A DNA stretch of 30,073 bases. Source: a virus. Shown here one piece after another: positions 14,042-22,900 of this stretch. The stretch covers positions 1 to 30,073 of the IMG/VR virus record IMGVR_UViG_3300030090_005861; one strand, written 5' to 3'. A program made the translations under genes and the position numbers. Every line of letters starts with the position of its first letter. The stretch's first letter is position 1. The notes under the pieces were generated by a model. It did no database searches. It had not been told where the DNA came from and saw only the letters and a list, made by a program, of their open reading frames with translations.

Positions 14042-15939
14042 TGGATAACTATTTACCTACGGACTATCAGTCCTTTATACATAAGTCACGATACGCTAAA
14101 TACTTTGATGGCAAAGGGCGTGAGTCTTGGAGCGACACAGTAGAACGCTACATGGATAACGTAGTGCGTCCCAAGCTAGGTGACGATAGCTACGTAAACA
14201 ACATACGAGATGCTATTCTTAACTTAGAAGTCATGCCATCCATGAGAGCTATGATGACTGCTGGCCCAGCGCTAGAGCGTGACAATACTGCAGGGTACAA
14301 CTGTAGCTATCTAACCGTAGATGACCCTAAGTCCTTCGATGAGGCTATGTTCATCCTCCTCTGTGGCACTGGTGTTGGGTTCAGTGTTGAGAGGCAGTAT
14401 ATCAGTAAGCTCCCTGAAGTCCCTACTCTCTTCGAGAGCGATACTACTATCGTTGTAAGGGACAGCAAGGAGGGATGGGCTAAGGCGTTCAGACAATTGT
14501 TGGCACTCCTTTGGGCTGGTGAGATACCTAAGTGGGATATCTCTCGTGTACGTCCTGCAGGTGCAAGACTTAAAACTTTTGGTGGCAGGGCATCAGGGCC
14601 AGGACCACTAGTAGAACTGTTTAACTTTGCAGTACAGACATTTAAGAACGCACAGGGACGCAAGCTGTCTAGCATAGAGTGTCACGATCTTATGTGCTTT
14701 GTAGGACAGATAGTAGTTGTAGGTGGTGTACGCCGTAGTGCAATGATATCTCTGTCTAACCTAAGTGATGATCGTATGCGTCACGCTAAGTCAGGACAGT
14801 GGTGGGAGACTGCAGCACATCGTGCGTTAGCTAACAACTCTGTATGCTACACAGAGAAGCCTGACATGGAAACGTTTATGCGTGAGTGGCTAGCATTAGT
14901 TGAAAGTAAATCAGGAGAGAGAGGGATATTTAATCGTGAGGCATCCAGAAAACAAGCAGCCAAAAACGACAGGCGTGATCCTTACCAAGATTTTGGGACT
15001 AATCCATGCAGCGAAATTATATTGCTTCCTTATCAGTTCTGCAACCTTACAGAAGTTGTTGTACGTGCTACAGATACTATTGAGGATCTTGAACGCAAAG
15101 TCCGTATGGCAACAATTCTGGGAACTATCCAGTCTACATACACTAAGTTCCCCTACTTGCGGAAAGTGTGGCAGAGAAATACTGAAGAGGAAAGGTTGTT
15201 GGGAGTGTCGCTGACAGGTATTATGGATAACCGTCTAATGACACACAAGAACCAAGGTCTAGATAAAACACTGGAGCACTTAAAAAATGTCGCCATTTCT
15301 ACTAACGATGAACTTGCTAGGCGTCTTGATGTACCGCCCTCTGCTGCAATTAGCTGCGTCAAACCGTCAGGGACAGTCTCCCAATTGGTTGACTCCGCAA
15401 GTGGTATACATGCTCGCCACTCTCCATATTACATCCGTACTGTACGTGGTGATAACAAAGATCCCCTCACCCAGTTTATGAAAGATCAAGGCATACCCAG
15501 CGAGCCTTGTGTATTCAAAGGTGACACAACTACAGTGTTTAGTTTTCCTGTGAAGTCACCCAACGGTGCAGTAACTAGAGATGACATGACAGCTATAGAA
15601 CAGTTAGACTTGTGGCTTACATATCAACGGCACTGGTGTGAGCACAAACCTAGTGTAACTATCACAGTGCGTGACGAAGAGTGGATGGCAGTAGGTGCGT
15701 TTGTGTACGAGCACTTCGATGAAATGTCAGGTGTATCTTTTTTGCCACACTCAGATCATACTTATCAGCAAGCCCCATATCAGGACTGTGGTAAGCATGA
15801 CTACGAAACATTAAAATCCCTCATGCCAAAGAAGATAGATTGGTCTAAGCTTTCTGAGTATGAACAAGAAGACAACACTCTAGCAATGCAAACGATGGCT
15901 TGCTCTGGTGATGTGTGTGAAGTAGTAGACATAACATAA
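14041..15939 (+). CDS. nrdJ: Adenosylcobalamin-dependent ribonucleotide reductase, class II monomeric
   Basis: A 632-aa enzyme that reduces ribonucleotides to deoxyribonucleotides using coenzyme B12. Active-site residues match Lactobacillus RTPR: Cys88 (NCSYL) and Cys334 (YQFCNL) as the redox pair, Cys323 (NPCSEI) as the thiyl radical site with Glu325 beside it, and C-terminal relay cysteines Cys621 and Cys626. Distances 323-334 (11) and 621-626 (5) equal those of RTPR 408-419 and 731-736. The protein is about 100 residues shorter than the 739-aa RTPR, with about half of the loss between the first cysteine and the radical site. Other markers are CGTGVGFSVE and KPSGTVSQLVDSASG. It needs cobalamin from host or environment. 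Confidence 0.95.
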   Translation: MDNYLPTDYQSFIHKSRYAKYFDGKGRESWSDTVERYMDNVVRPKLGDDSYVNNIRDAILNLEVMPSMRAMMTAGPALERDNTAGYNCSYLTVDDPKSFDEAMFILLCGTGVGFSVERQYISKLPEVPTLFESDTTIVVRDSKEGWAKAFRQLLALLWAGEIPKWDISRVRPAGARLKTFGGRASGPGPLVELFNFAVQTFKNAQGRKLSSIECHDLMCFVGQIVVVGGVRRSAMISLSNLSDDRMRHAKSGQWWETAAHRALANNSVCYTEKPDMETFMREWLALVESKSGERGIFNREASRKQAAKNDRRDPYQDFGTNPCSEIILLPYQFCNLTEVVVRATDTIEDLERKVRMATILGTIQSTYTKFPYLRKVWQRNTEEERLLGVSLTGIMDNRLMTHKNQGLDKTLEHLKNVAISTNDELARRLDVPPSAAISCVKPSGTVSQLVDSASGIHARHSPYYIRTVRGDNKDPLTQFMKDQGIPSEPCVFKGDTTTVFSFPVKSPNGAVTRDDMTAIEQLDLWLTYQRHWCEHKPSVTITVRDEEWMAVGAFVYEHFDEMSGVSFLPHSDHTYQQAPYQDCGKHDYETLKSLMPKKIDWSKLSEYEQEDNTLAMQTMACSGDVCEVVDIT

Positions 15940-15951
15940 AGGAGAAAGTCT

Positions 15952-16080
15952 ATGATAGAAGTTTTAGCGTTTGTAATTGGTGTAGGTGTAGTAGAGGAAG
16001 TACTTGTACCTACCTACGAAGCGGGAAAGCAGGTAGTAGCAGAGCATGTAGTAGAGTATTTTAAGGCTATGAAACCTTGA
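15952..16080 (+). CDS. Very small protein (42 aa)
   Basis: A 42-codon frame starting MIEVLAFVIGVGVVEEVLVP and ending VVEYFKAMKP. The N-terminal third is hydrophobic but interrupted by two Glu residues, so it may be peripheral or a short membrane helix. A good GGAG at 15941-15944 lies 7 nt before the ATG, and the stop overlaps the TTG of the next gene. Function unknown. Confidence 0.6.
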   Translation: MIEVLAFVIGVGVVEEVLVPTYEAGKQVVAEHVVEYFKAMKP

Positions 16081-16268
16081 AATGGATACTGATCTTTGTA
16101 TTGTTTAACGAAGGTGTTCACTACGCTCAAAGTCAACCTCAGATGTACAGCAACTATGATGCTTGTAAAGAAGCCTCTGTTGAAGTAAAGAAAAATCTAG
16201 AGGGTACTAAGCCTAACGAGTCTGCATACGTTATGTCTTTCTGCGTAGCTTTACCAAGAAATGCGTAA
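16077..16268 (+). CDS. Small exported protein with two cysteines, TTG start (63 aa)
   Basis: A 63-aa protein read from TTG 16077, which overlaps the previous TGA. It starts MKWILIFVLFNEGVHYAQSQ, a short signal-like stretch, and has cysteines in YDACKEAS and MSFCVALP. The gene at 5891 encodes the same plan (MKW, hydrophobic run, two spaced cysteines), so both likely belong to one family of periplasmic proteins. There is no ATG in a better position. Function unknown. Confidence 0.6.
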   Translation: MKWILIFVLFNEGVHYAQSQPQMYSNYDACKEASVEVKKNLEGTKPNESAYVMSFCVALPRNA

Positions 16269-16401
16269 AACAAACTTAGAGGAGGAGGCAAAAAAGTTTC
16301 TTGATCTGCGAAAGAGAGAAGCTGAACCAGAGGAGTTGCGTAAAGAGCTAATAGCTATATTAGAACGTTTTATAGATGAACTAAAAAAGAAGGGGCTGTA
16401 A
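16261..16401 (+). CDS. Very small charged helical protein (46 aa)
   Basis: A 46-codon frame beginning MRKTNLEEEAKKFLDLRKRE and ending ERFIDELKKKGL. Nearly every residue is compatible with a single charged helix. It overlaps the previous gene by 8 nt and is the last plus-strand gene; its stop lies in the loop of the terminator hairpin. The ribosome-binding site is weak, so expression depends on coupling. It could be non-coding. Confidence 0.5.
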   Translation: MRKTNLEEEAKKFLDLRKREAEPEELRKELIAILERFIDELKKKGL

Positions 16402-16414
16402 TGGCCCCTCTTTT
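16384..16414. terminator. Bidirectional intrinsic terminator between convergent operons
   Basis: The stem AGGGGC (16391-16396) pairs with GCCCCT (16404-16409) around a 7-nt loop. TTTT follows at 16411-16414 for the plus strand, and AAAAAA at 16383-16388 supplies a U-tract for minus-strand transcripts. It sits exactly where the last plus gene (stop 16401) meets the end of the minus operon (stop 16413), so one hairpin can end both. Confidence 0.85.
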
Positions 16415-19400
16415 AATTACCTTTCCCTATGTACACTAAATGATCTATGTATGAGTTATACATGTTTAACTCTCTATAGTTAAAATCTTTTACTTCTCCT
16501 GATACACCATTGCGATTCATGTACCTCATCGCCTCTGCCTGTTGTTCTTTTGTTCCTTTAACAGAAGCCTTATACCGTAACCTGTCCATATAGTTTGGGC
16601 TTTCATGGTAGTCTAACATTTCTCGTGTTTCTTTTTTAGCTTCGTTTAATACGTTTCTTACTCTATCTCTACGATACTGTAATAAGCTACGTCCCTCAGG
16701 CAGCCCTTCCCCTTTTGTAAATCTTTTGTCTGTTAGAAGCCTAGACATTTTAGGCTCTAGCAGAGGTGCTAATGCCTCATTAAATATCCTATCGTACATG
16801 GGCATTTTGCTACGTTGATCTGCTTTCCATGTCTGTAGTTCTGCCATAGAGTATACTTTTTCTGCAGGTGTTCTACCTTGTTTTACATTAATGCCTAATA
16901 TTCTAGCCAGTGGATTTGCGTCATAGATATCTCCTTGACGTGTTGCTATTCGTAATTTTTCTCCAGTGATATTATCTGTTTCTCCAATCAACACCTCTAA
17001 TATATTATCAAAGTACTTAGTTGCACTTTGAGTAAGCACCGCACCACCCTTTGCTTGCCTTACATCTTTAGCTATATCCGTATCAGTTAAGAAGCCGACC
17101 ATCCTATTAGCTGCATCAAGAGGTCTAGTAAAACCAGCAAGTACGTTACCTGTTGATTTAGCTAAAGCATTAATGGCATTACCTCGCTTTGAATCATTTT
17201 CAGAAAAGACATCAAGAATATTAAACAAATCGTTAGCAAACTGTGCATCCCTTGCTACTTGTCCAATAGCAAGCTGATTTAGCATCTCTTCTTTAAGTTC
17301 TCTAGGTATAGGTTCGTTCTTAATTAAAAAACTTCCGTACCTACCTGCAACTAAAAAAGCAGACAAAGGAAAAACATTACGCACATCTACTATATTACCA
17401 CCGCTTGTTTTTATTAAATTAGGAGCTAAACCTTGTTCCTCCTGTTGCTGTGAATAGTTTATGGCTAAACCAAGTGCTGTTGTACCAACCATAGCACGAG
17501 ACATAGCCTCTACTGATTGGACATCTCCTTTCACAGCTATACGTGCTGCTGCAGGTAATAAGGATAAAAAACTCCACTGATAAGCGGTTGCTACAACGTT
17601 GTTCATAAATCTACCAAATGGTAAAATAAGACCAATACCAGGTGTGTTAGATGCTTTCTCTACAACTTTAGCTACAACACCCAGCAACTGATCTTTATCA
17701 AAACTATCTGTTGTGTAGTCTTTGGAGAACACAGATCTAAGCGTAGTGTCCACAGCAGCGCCAATGATATCATCATCAAGCTCTTCTATTTTATTTTCTT
17801 TTAGCACTTTCTCTAGAGTCAGATCTTTCTTTTTTAAACGTAAATATTTATCTAACTCAGTCATAAACATCTGCGATTTTGTAAATGTATCTTGAATACG
17901 AACACCAGTAATATTCATAGAGGCATTCGTTAAATTCTCAAAAAGTTTAAAAACATTACCATCAGGGTCCATGTTGTATCTTTTAGCACTACGCTCAACA
18001 CCACCTGCTACAGTTTCAAACAATAAACCTTGTACATCAGACTTACCTTTTTCATCCTTTATTTGTTGCATAAGTTTCATGTAGGCATCGTGTGTTGTAA
18101 ATGGATCAACAAAATTTTTCATCTTCTGTGATTGTATTTGTGTATATACTTTAGCTTGTCTTACAAGTTCATTTGCTCCTTTAAAATCTCCAATACCTAC
18201 TTTAGCTGCTGCACCTGTCAACAATAAACCACCTGAAAATATATCAGCTACCACTTGACCACTATAGAACTGACCAAAGCCCATGACGTTTGCTGCTGTT
18301 GTAGCAGGAGAAGAAACAAGTAAACGTTTCCACACGTTCTGCGTATAACTCAAAGCCTTTGGTGTCTTTTTAGTTATATCAACATAGCCTCCTGCCTCTT
18401 CAAGAGTATCTCTAACGTCTTTTGATTGTACCATGTTTGCAAGTATTTCATTACCTGCTACAACACCATGATCTATTGTGCGTCTAACTTGAGACATAAC
18501 TGCAAGTTTCTTACCAGCTTTAGATACATCTGCTGCAATAATCTCACCTATCTCAATACCAAGATCTGCAGTCTCTCCTAAAGTTATTCCTACACGCTCT
18601 CTAAATAAGTTTGATATCTCCTGTAGATCATCCTCTGGCATAAACCTTACAAGGTTTGTCATTATGTCAGAAACTTTTGTATCTCTACGTAGCTTCATAC
18701 CACGTTCCCTAAAGATAGCAGCAACACCTCCTTTGTTTCCATCGCCTAGCATAATTTGTTTTAACAATACTTCAGGTATAGCCACTGCTTCTTGAGCTAT
18801 ATCATCTGCTGTATAACCCTCAGTCAGATACTCTCCTGATTTTACTTTTTCGTCCCATCTTTTAATACCATCTTTAATAGCTTGACTAGCACGTTCCTGA
18901 TCTTTAACATCAGGCAATAAGGGTTTACCTATAAGTTCTCTTTTAAGCTTACGCTTTTGTGCTTTAAGTTGATTTATCTTTCTGGTCTTTACTATTTTTT
19001 GACCTTTAGTTTTAGCTGGCATTGCCTCTGCTGCTTCTATATCTTTTTCTATAGATTTAATCTTAGTTCTTTCTACTAGCTCAGATGCTTTGTCTGCTCT
19101 TCCTGCAATCTCAACTTCTTTTATAGCGTCAGCTAAACCAGACACACCATCGAACTTACCAAAGGCATAATGTAGACCACCTCCTACACCACCTAAAGCT
19201 AGAGAGAAACCTGTTTGTAGTTGACTGTATTCATCTTGTGCACCTACATCTAAGTAAATGCTTTGTATTGCGTTATCTTGAATACCTGCAAGTAAAGAAT
19301 CAATAGCTGTAGTTTGTAACACAGCCCTTTTTGCTTTTTTCTTAAACTCTTCTTTAGCTACACCTGATGCTGCCCTTTGTGCTGCAGACAAACGAGCCTG

Positions 19401-20123
19401 TGCTCGTGCAGCTTTAGCGGCTCTACGAGATGCAGCAGCTACCTCTTTACTTGAAGCGCTTTTAGCTATCATGCGCTGGGCCATAAGCATACCTGCTTCT
19501 ATACCTGCGTTCTCTGCAGCCTCTCTTGTAGCACCACTTGTAGCCGCCCTTTTTGCAGCCTCACTGGTAGCTTTACGTATGGCAATCTTACCACTCTGAG
19601 AAAGACCCAGCGCTGCTGCCTTACCATAACCACCAGTTAGCACACCTATGTAGTTTGTAGGATCACTAGCTGCAGCAAACACGTAATCTTTTACACCGTC
19701 TACTGCACCGTAGAAACCATCATTAACAAAAACATTTCCTAAGCTGTCATACAAGTTGTAAGCTTTAGCAGCCATAGCTTTTGTATTATCATCTGCTTTA
19801 CTTATAAAACGCACTTCGCCTGCAGTTTTTAAAGTGTTAGTATTAAAGTACCTCATGTGATCTACAAAATCTTCTACTAATGTTTCTTGATCCATGTCTA
19901 CATAATCAGCGCCTTTGTTTGCTGACATGTAGTCACGAATTGTATTTATATTTTCATATCTATAAAGATCTTTTTTCTTTAGCTTTTGTCCCTCAGGAAT
20001 AGGACTTTCAAATATTTCTTCTTCATTATCTAGCACAATAGTATTCTTAGGGCGCAACTGCTCCCTCTCTGACTTATCAAAGTTTAAACCGTACTCCTTA
20101 AAAAAATTATACTCTTGAGTCAT
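16413..20123 (-). CDS. Very large putative internal virion (ejection) protein, 1236 aa
   Basis: A 1236-aa protein starting MTQEYNFFKEYGLNFDKSER. Residues about 135-260 include a hydrophobic patch (DYVFAAASDPTNYIGVLTGG) and an Ala/Arg-rich helical region; about 355-395 is strongly basic. Later come amphipathic or hydrophobic stretches (DIFSGGLLLTGAAAKVGIGD; GIGLILPFGRFMNNVVATAY, then SLLPAAARIAVKG and ALGLAINYSQQQ). Large helical proteins with a few membrane-active segments next to a transglycosylase are the pattern of podovirus ejection proteins such as T7 gp16. No enzymatic motif is seen. It is last in the virion operon, overlapping the transglycosylase gene as ATGA and ending against the terminator. 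Confidence 0.75.
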   Translation of the reverse strand: MTQEYNFFKEYGLNFDKSEREQLRPKNTIVLDNEEEIFESPIPEGQKLKKKDLYRYENINTIRDYMSANKGADYVDMDQETLVEDFVDHMRYFNTNTLKTAGEVRFISKADDNTKAMAAKAYNLYDSLGNVFVNDGFYGAVDGVKDYVFAAASDPTNYIGVLTGGYGKAAALGLSQSGKIAIRKATSEAAKRAATSGATREAAENAGIEAGMLMAQRMIAKSASSKEVAAASRRAAKAARAQARLSAAQRAASGVAKEEFKKKAKRAVLQTTAIDSLLAGIQDNAIQSIYLDVGAQDEYSQLQTGFSLALGGVGGGLHYAFGKFDGVSGLADAIKEVEIAGRADKASELVERTKIKSIEKDIEAAEAMPAKTKGQKIVKTRKINQLKAQKRKLKRELIGKPLLPDVKDQERASQAIKDGIKRWDEKVKSGEYLTEGYTADDIAQEAVAIPEVLLKQIMLGDGNKGGVAAIFRERGMKLRRDTKVSDIMTNLVRFMPEDDLQEISNLFRERVGITLGETADLGIEIGEIIAADVSKAGKKLAVMSQVRRTIDHGVVAGNEILANMVQSKDVRDTLEEAGGYVDITKKTPKALSYTQNVWKRLLVSSPATTAANVMGFGQFYSGQVVADIFSGGLLLTGAAAKVGIGDFKGANELVRQAKVYTQIQSQKMKNFVDPFTTHDAYMKLMQQIKDEKGKSDVQGLLFETVAGGVERSAKRYNMDPDGNVFKLFENLTNASMNITGVRIQDTFTKSQMFMTELDKYLRLKKKDLTLEKVLKENKIEELDDDIIGAAVDTTLRSVFSKDYTTDSFDKDQLLGVVAKVVEKASNTPGIGLILPFGRFMNNVVATAYQWSFLSLLPAAARIAVKGDVQSVEAMSRAMVGTTALGLAINYSQQQEEQGLAPNLIKTSGGNIVDVRNVFPLSAFLVAGRYGSFLIKNEPIPRELKEEMLNQLAIGQVARDAQFANDLFNILDVFSENDSKRGNAINALAKSTGNVLAGFTRPLDAANRMVGFLTDTDIAKDVRQAKGGAVLTQSATKYFDNILEVLIGETDNITGEKLRIATRQGDIYDANPLARILGINVKQGRTPAEKVYSMAELQTWKADQRSKMPMYDRIFNEALAPLLEPKMSRLLTDKRFTKGEGLPEGRSLLQYRRDRVRNVLNEAKKETREMLDYHESPNYMDRLRYKASVKGTKEQQAEAMRYMNRNGVSGEVKDFNYRELNMYNSYIDHLVYIGKGN

Positions 20124-20698
20124 TTAAGTGCGTCCTTAATAGCATTAGAATATTTAGTCCCTCTAGTTCCAAATGCGTCACTGCCCACCTTACCACTCTT
20201 CAACCAACTACTTGCACCTGACCAGCCTTGATTGTGGGCATATCCTAGTGCAGAGAGCTTATCTTTTAATGAAAGACTTCTATATTTTTTTGATTTAGCC
20301 ATAAGATAATCATGGTTTTTAACTGTAAAAGCAGCAAAAGCTTCCTCTTGTTTTACTTTATCGTTTCTAAAAGCCTCTCTTGATTTAGAATCATGCTTAA
20401 GAGAGTAGCCTAATAGAGTAGCTGCATCTGTCTTAGCCGCCCTACCCATCTGATATCTTCCATCATAGTGGTTGTTGTAGCCTCCTTTAACAGAGTAATC
20501 ACCTGCTGATTCTATCTTAGCTATTTCTTCTCTATATGTATTCCACATAGACTGATCTGCACCAATATTATCAGACACAAGTGTGTAAGCTACACTAGAT
20601 ACATTTTGAGGTTTTTGTACACTGCTATCTGGAACAGCAGCATATTTTGCATAATTGCCCATAGTTTCTTTTCTAGCGTATTGTGAATAGTTACCCAT
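20120..20698 (-). CDS. Lysozyme-like transglycosylase, likely virion-associated
   Basis: A 192-aa protein from ATG 20698. It opens with a near-repeat (GNYSQYARKET and GNYAKYAAV), then a lysozyme-fold domain: YREEIAKIESAGDYSVKGGY with likely catalytic Glu63, NNHYDGRYQMGR, and the later AHNQGWSGASSWL. It should cut peptidoglycan glycan strands. A longer reading to 20794 adds an apparent signal peptide, but those bases encode the C-terminus of the preceding gene in another frame and lie 104 nt inside it, so 20698 (8-nt overlap) is preferred. Its position before the 1236-aa gene suggests local wall opening during DNA entry rather than final lysis. Confidence 0.82.
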   Translation of the reverse strand: MGNYSQYARKETMGNYAKYAAVPDSSVQKPQNVSSVAYTLVSDNIGADQSMWNTYREEIAKIESAGDYSVKGGYNNHYDGRYQMGRAAKTDAATLLGYSLKHDSKSREAFRNDKVKQEEAFAAFTVKNHDYLMAKSKKYRSLSLKDKLSALGYAHNQGWSGASSWLKSGKVGSDAFGTRGTKYSNAIKDALK

Positions 20699-22280
20699 TT
20701 CTTTCTCTACCTTTTGGAAATGGGCCGCTTCCATCATCATCATAGTAAAGACTACCAATAGGAAGAGCATCAAACGCTGCATCTTTTTCCTCAACAGTTT
20801 TATAGTTTCTAAGGTCTAGTATACCAGATTCTACAGGTTTGTCAACAATCTCTTGTTGTGCTGTACCTGCTTTAGGAGAACCGTCAGGGTTGTGTGTGTC
20901 TCCAAACAACTCATCCCACTCATCTACGCGCAGCCCTTTTTCTGGTATTGCCATTTCACCACTAAGTATTTTTTGTCTTGCATCATAGTCTAAGGAAACA
21001 CCTGTGATCCTGCTCATAAACGCACTTGGTCTAGGAGGTACGCCTTTTACAACTTTACCATCTTCAATATACTCTACTGTACCAAGCGCACTTGGTGTTG
21101 CATCTTCTCCACCAAGAGGAAAACCTTTTCTAGAAAAGCTGGCTTCGCTTAGTAGTCCTTCTTTATACAACTCTGATAGTGCTTCATCATGTCTGTCTTC
21201 AGGTACTTTTTTATTATCTACTGTTATTTGACTAACAGTCTTTTTATCAGGACCAATTGTAATCTCTACAACTCGTTGATCATTATCTACAATTTTTATA
21301 GGTGTACCAACAGAGGTGTTTTCCATATCTAACATTTTTTCTACAAAAAATTCTTTAAGATCTTCTTCACTTGCGTACTCTTCAAGTTTAGCTAGATAAG
21401 CTTTTTCTCCCATAATAGATTTTAAATCAATACCAGGGTCTGTTAAAAATTGATCTCTGTACTGAGATGTATAGGACTCAATTACACCGTTTTGTCTACG
21501 TTCTATAATACGTTTTGTTTCATTTGCTATCAACTTTGCTTCATTAGGATCTCCTTCAAATTGACGTATTATAGAAGACCTAACAGATTGAGGCAAATCT
21601 GCTGCATCTGCCATCTGTTCTAAAAACGCTGGCCCTATTCTTGTTGGATCATAATCTTTTGTTGGCCTAAACGAAAAGTATGTTCCTGGGTCCATGCTTT
21701 CGTAAGCCTCCTGTCTAGCTATCTCGTTAATATCCATAACTGAATAGCCCTCGTAGTATGCATCCTTATCCAGCCTAGCTCTAGTTGCGTCTTTAAGACC
21801 TATACCCAGCGCTGTTTTTAAAAGACCTTGCCTTTTAGCTTGATAACTCCCTATTGAAGGTTCAGCTAAACCTATAGAGTTAGCGTAATGCTCTGCTGGG
21901 TCCATTGATTCTACTGCAAATTCATCAGGCATTTCGATGAGTGCATCTAGTTCACTTTCGCTAAACGTTACGTTGCCACCAGAGCTAGGTCTTTTTTGTG
22001 CTTCTCTTTGAAGCGACTGTGAAAACTCAAACAAAACCTTTGGACCTGCTGCAATGGCTGCATTAATATGCCTATCTTTTGCGCCCATCTTTTTAAGTAA
22101 ATTTATTTCTGTCTTAGCTAAGTTAACTAACGCCCTGCGCTTACCTACTAGAGTTTTATTACGCTCTGCTTCCTCGCGCTTCTGATCTTCATAATCCTCT
22201 GCATCTTGTATACGTTTTTGGATAGCTCTAGCTTGATCATCCATAAACGCTGTAGCAAACGCTTTAAAATTAAACGCCAT
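20691..22280 (-). CDS. Putative internal virion protein, 529 aa
   Basis: A 529-aa soluble-looking protein beginning MAFNFKAFATAFMDDQARAI, with a charged coiled-coil region at about residues 15-50, a helical middle and a Pro/Gly-rich C-terminal third. The C-terminus carries KDAAFDALPIGSLYYDDDG, a short block (FDALP-G--Y-D) that I have seen near the ends of marine phage structural proteins. Position and size resemble T7 gp15, between a short gp14-like gene and the transglycosylase/large protein pair. No catalytic motif is visible. The assignment is by context. Confidence 0.65.
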   Translation of the reverse strand: MAFNFKAFATAFMDDQARAIQKRIQDAEDYEDQKREEAERNKTLVGKRRALVNLAKTEINLLKKMGAKDRHINAAIAAGPKVLFEFSQSLQREAQKRPSSGGNVTFSESELDALIEMPDEFAVESMDPAEHYANSIGLAEPSIGSYQAKRQGLLKTALGIGLKDATRARLDKDAYYEGYSVMDINEIARQEAYESMDPGTYFSFRPTKDYDPTRIGPAFLEQMADAADLPQSVRSSIIRQFEGDPNEAKLIANETKRIIERRQNGVIESYTSQYRDQFLTDPGIDLKSIMGEKAYLAKLEEYASEEDLKEFFVEKMLDMENTSVGTPIKIVDNDQRVVEITIGPDKKTVSQITVDNKKVPEDRHDEALSELYKEGLLSEASFSRKGFPLGGEDATPSALGTVEYIEDGKVVKGVPPRPSAFMSRITGVSLDYDARQKILSGEMAIPEKGLRVDEWDELFGDTHNPDGSPKAGTAQQEIVDKPVESGILDLRNYKTVEEKDAAFDALPIGSLYYDDDGSGPFPKGRERNG

Positions 22281-22282
22281 AA

Positions 22283-22891
22283 TTATTCACCTCTCGCCAT
22301 AAGACCTGCACCTTCAGGTGGCATTGGCTCTTCAGCAGGTTCTGTTACTTGTTGTATCTCTTCAGCTTCAGGTGGCTGTTCTTCTGGTACTTGTTCCTCT
22401 ACTTGCTCTGCATCTTTATCTGCTATAATATAATCAGCCATAGCTTGAAGCATAGACGTACCTTCATCTTGAGTTTTAGCTTCACGCACAGCAGCCTGTA
22501 GTAGCATAGCAATTTTAGCTTCTTCTTTTTCTCTTCTTTCTTTTTTATAATCTTTATTAGATAGTTTATAATTTATATCGTAGCTACGTGCTACTGCAGC
22601 AAAATATTCTGTTAATGCTGGAGCAATAAGAATACCTATGTCTAAGCTGTGCACACCATTCATAACGTTAGAGAGATATAGAGTTTTTACTAAAGGTACA
22701 ATTGCAACACCCGACTCTATGGCTACCATGAAATCATCAATAATCTCTTCATCAGATAATCTCTGCATGTAAAACTTTAACGCTTCCTCAACAGAAGCTA
22801 TTTCAGGAGGTCTTTCCCACTGACGCTCACCTATTTTGTGAGATGTTAAAGATGAGCCTGGAATAGGTTTATTATACTCTAATACTGCCAT
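22283..22891 (-). CDS. Putative virion protein, 202 aa
   Basis: A 202-aa protein beginning MAVLEYNKPIPGSSLTSHKI, with GERQWERPPEIASVEEALKF, then LYLSNVMNGVHSLDIGILIA, a coiled-coil stretch (KDYKKERREKEEAKIAMLLQ), and a C-terminal tail of Glu/Pro/Gln repeats (VEEQVPEEQPPEAEEIQQV). A block of the type W-RPPE...DALE and MNG-HS-D is common in structural regions of marine phages, but its role is unknown to me. The size is near that of T7 gp14 (196 aa), which suggests an internal protein. AGGA precedes the start. Confidence 0.65.
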   Translation of the reverse strand: MAVLEYNKPIPGSSLTSHKIGERQWERPPEIASVEEALKFYMQRLSDEEIIDDFMVAIESGVAIVPLVKTLYLSNVMNGVHSLDIGILIAPALTEYFAAVARSYDINYKLSNKDYKKERREKEEAKIAMLLQAAVREAKTQDEGTSMLQAMADYIIADKDAEQVEEQVPEEQPPEAEEIQQVTEPAEEPMPPEGAGLMARGE

Positions 22892-22900
22892 TTCATTTTC

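Noticed and set aside
14900-15214. 104-aa out-of-frame plus-strand frame inside nrdJ with a CGKCG cysteine pair
   Set aside because: It lies across the radical-site region of nrdJ, lacks a convincing ribosome-binding site, and the cysteine pattern is the shifted reading of a local sequence.
4446-17690. Near matches to the octamer (GCGCTGGC at 4450, CCCAGCGA at 15495, CCCAGCAA at 17681)
   Set aside because: They differ by one or two bases and were not counted; including them would inflate the enrichment.
20699-20794. N-terminal extension of the transglycosylase that looks like a signal peptide
   Set aside because: It is the shifted reading of the preceding gene's C-terminus (Asp-rich and FPKGRE codons) and would create a 104-nt overlap, while ATG 20698 gives an 8-nt overlap typical of this operon.
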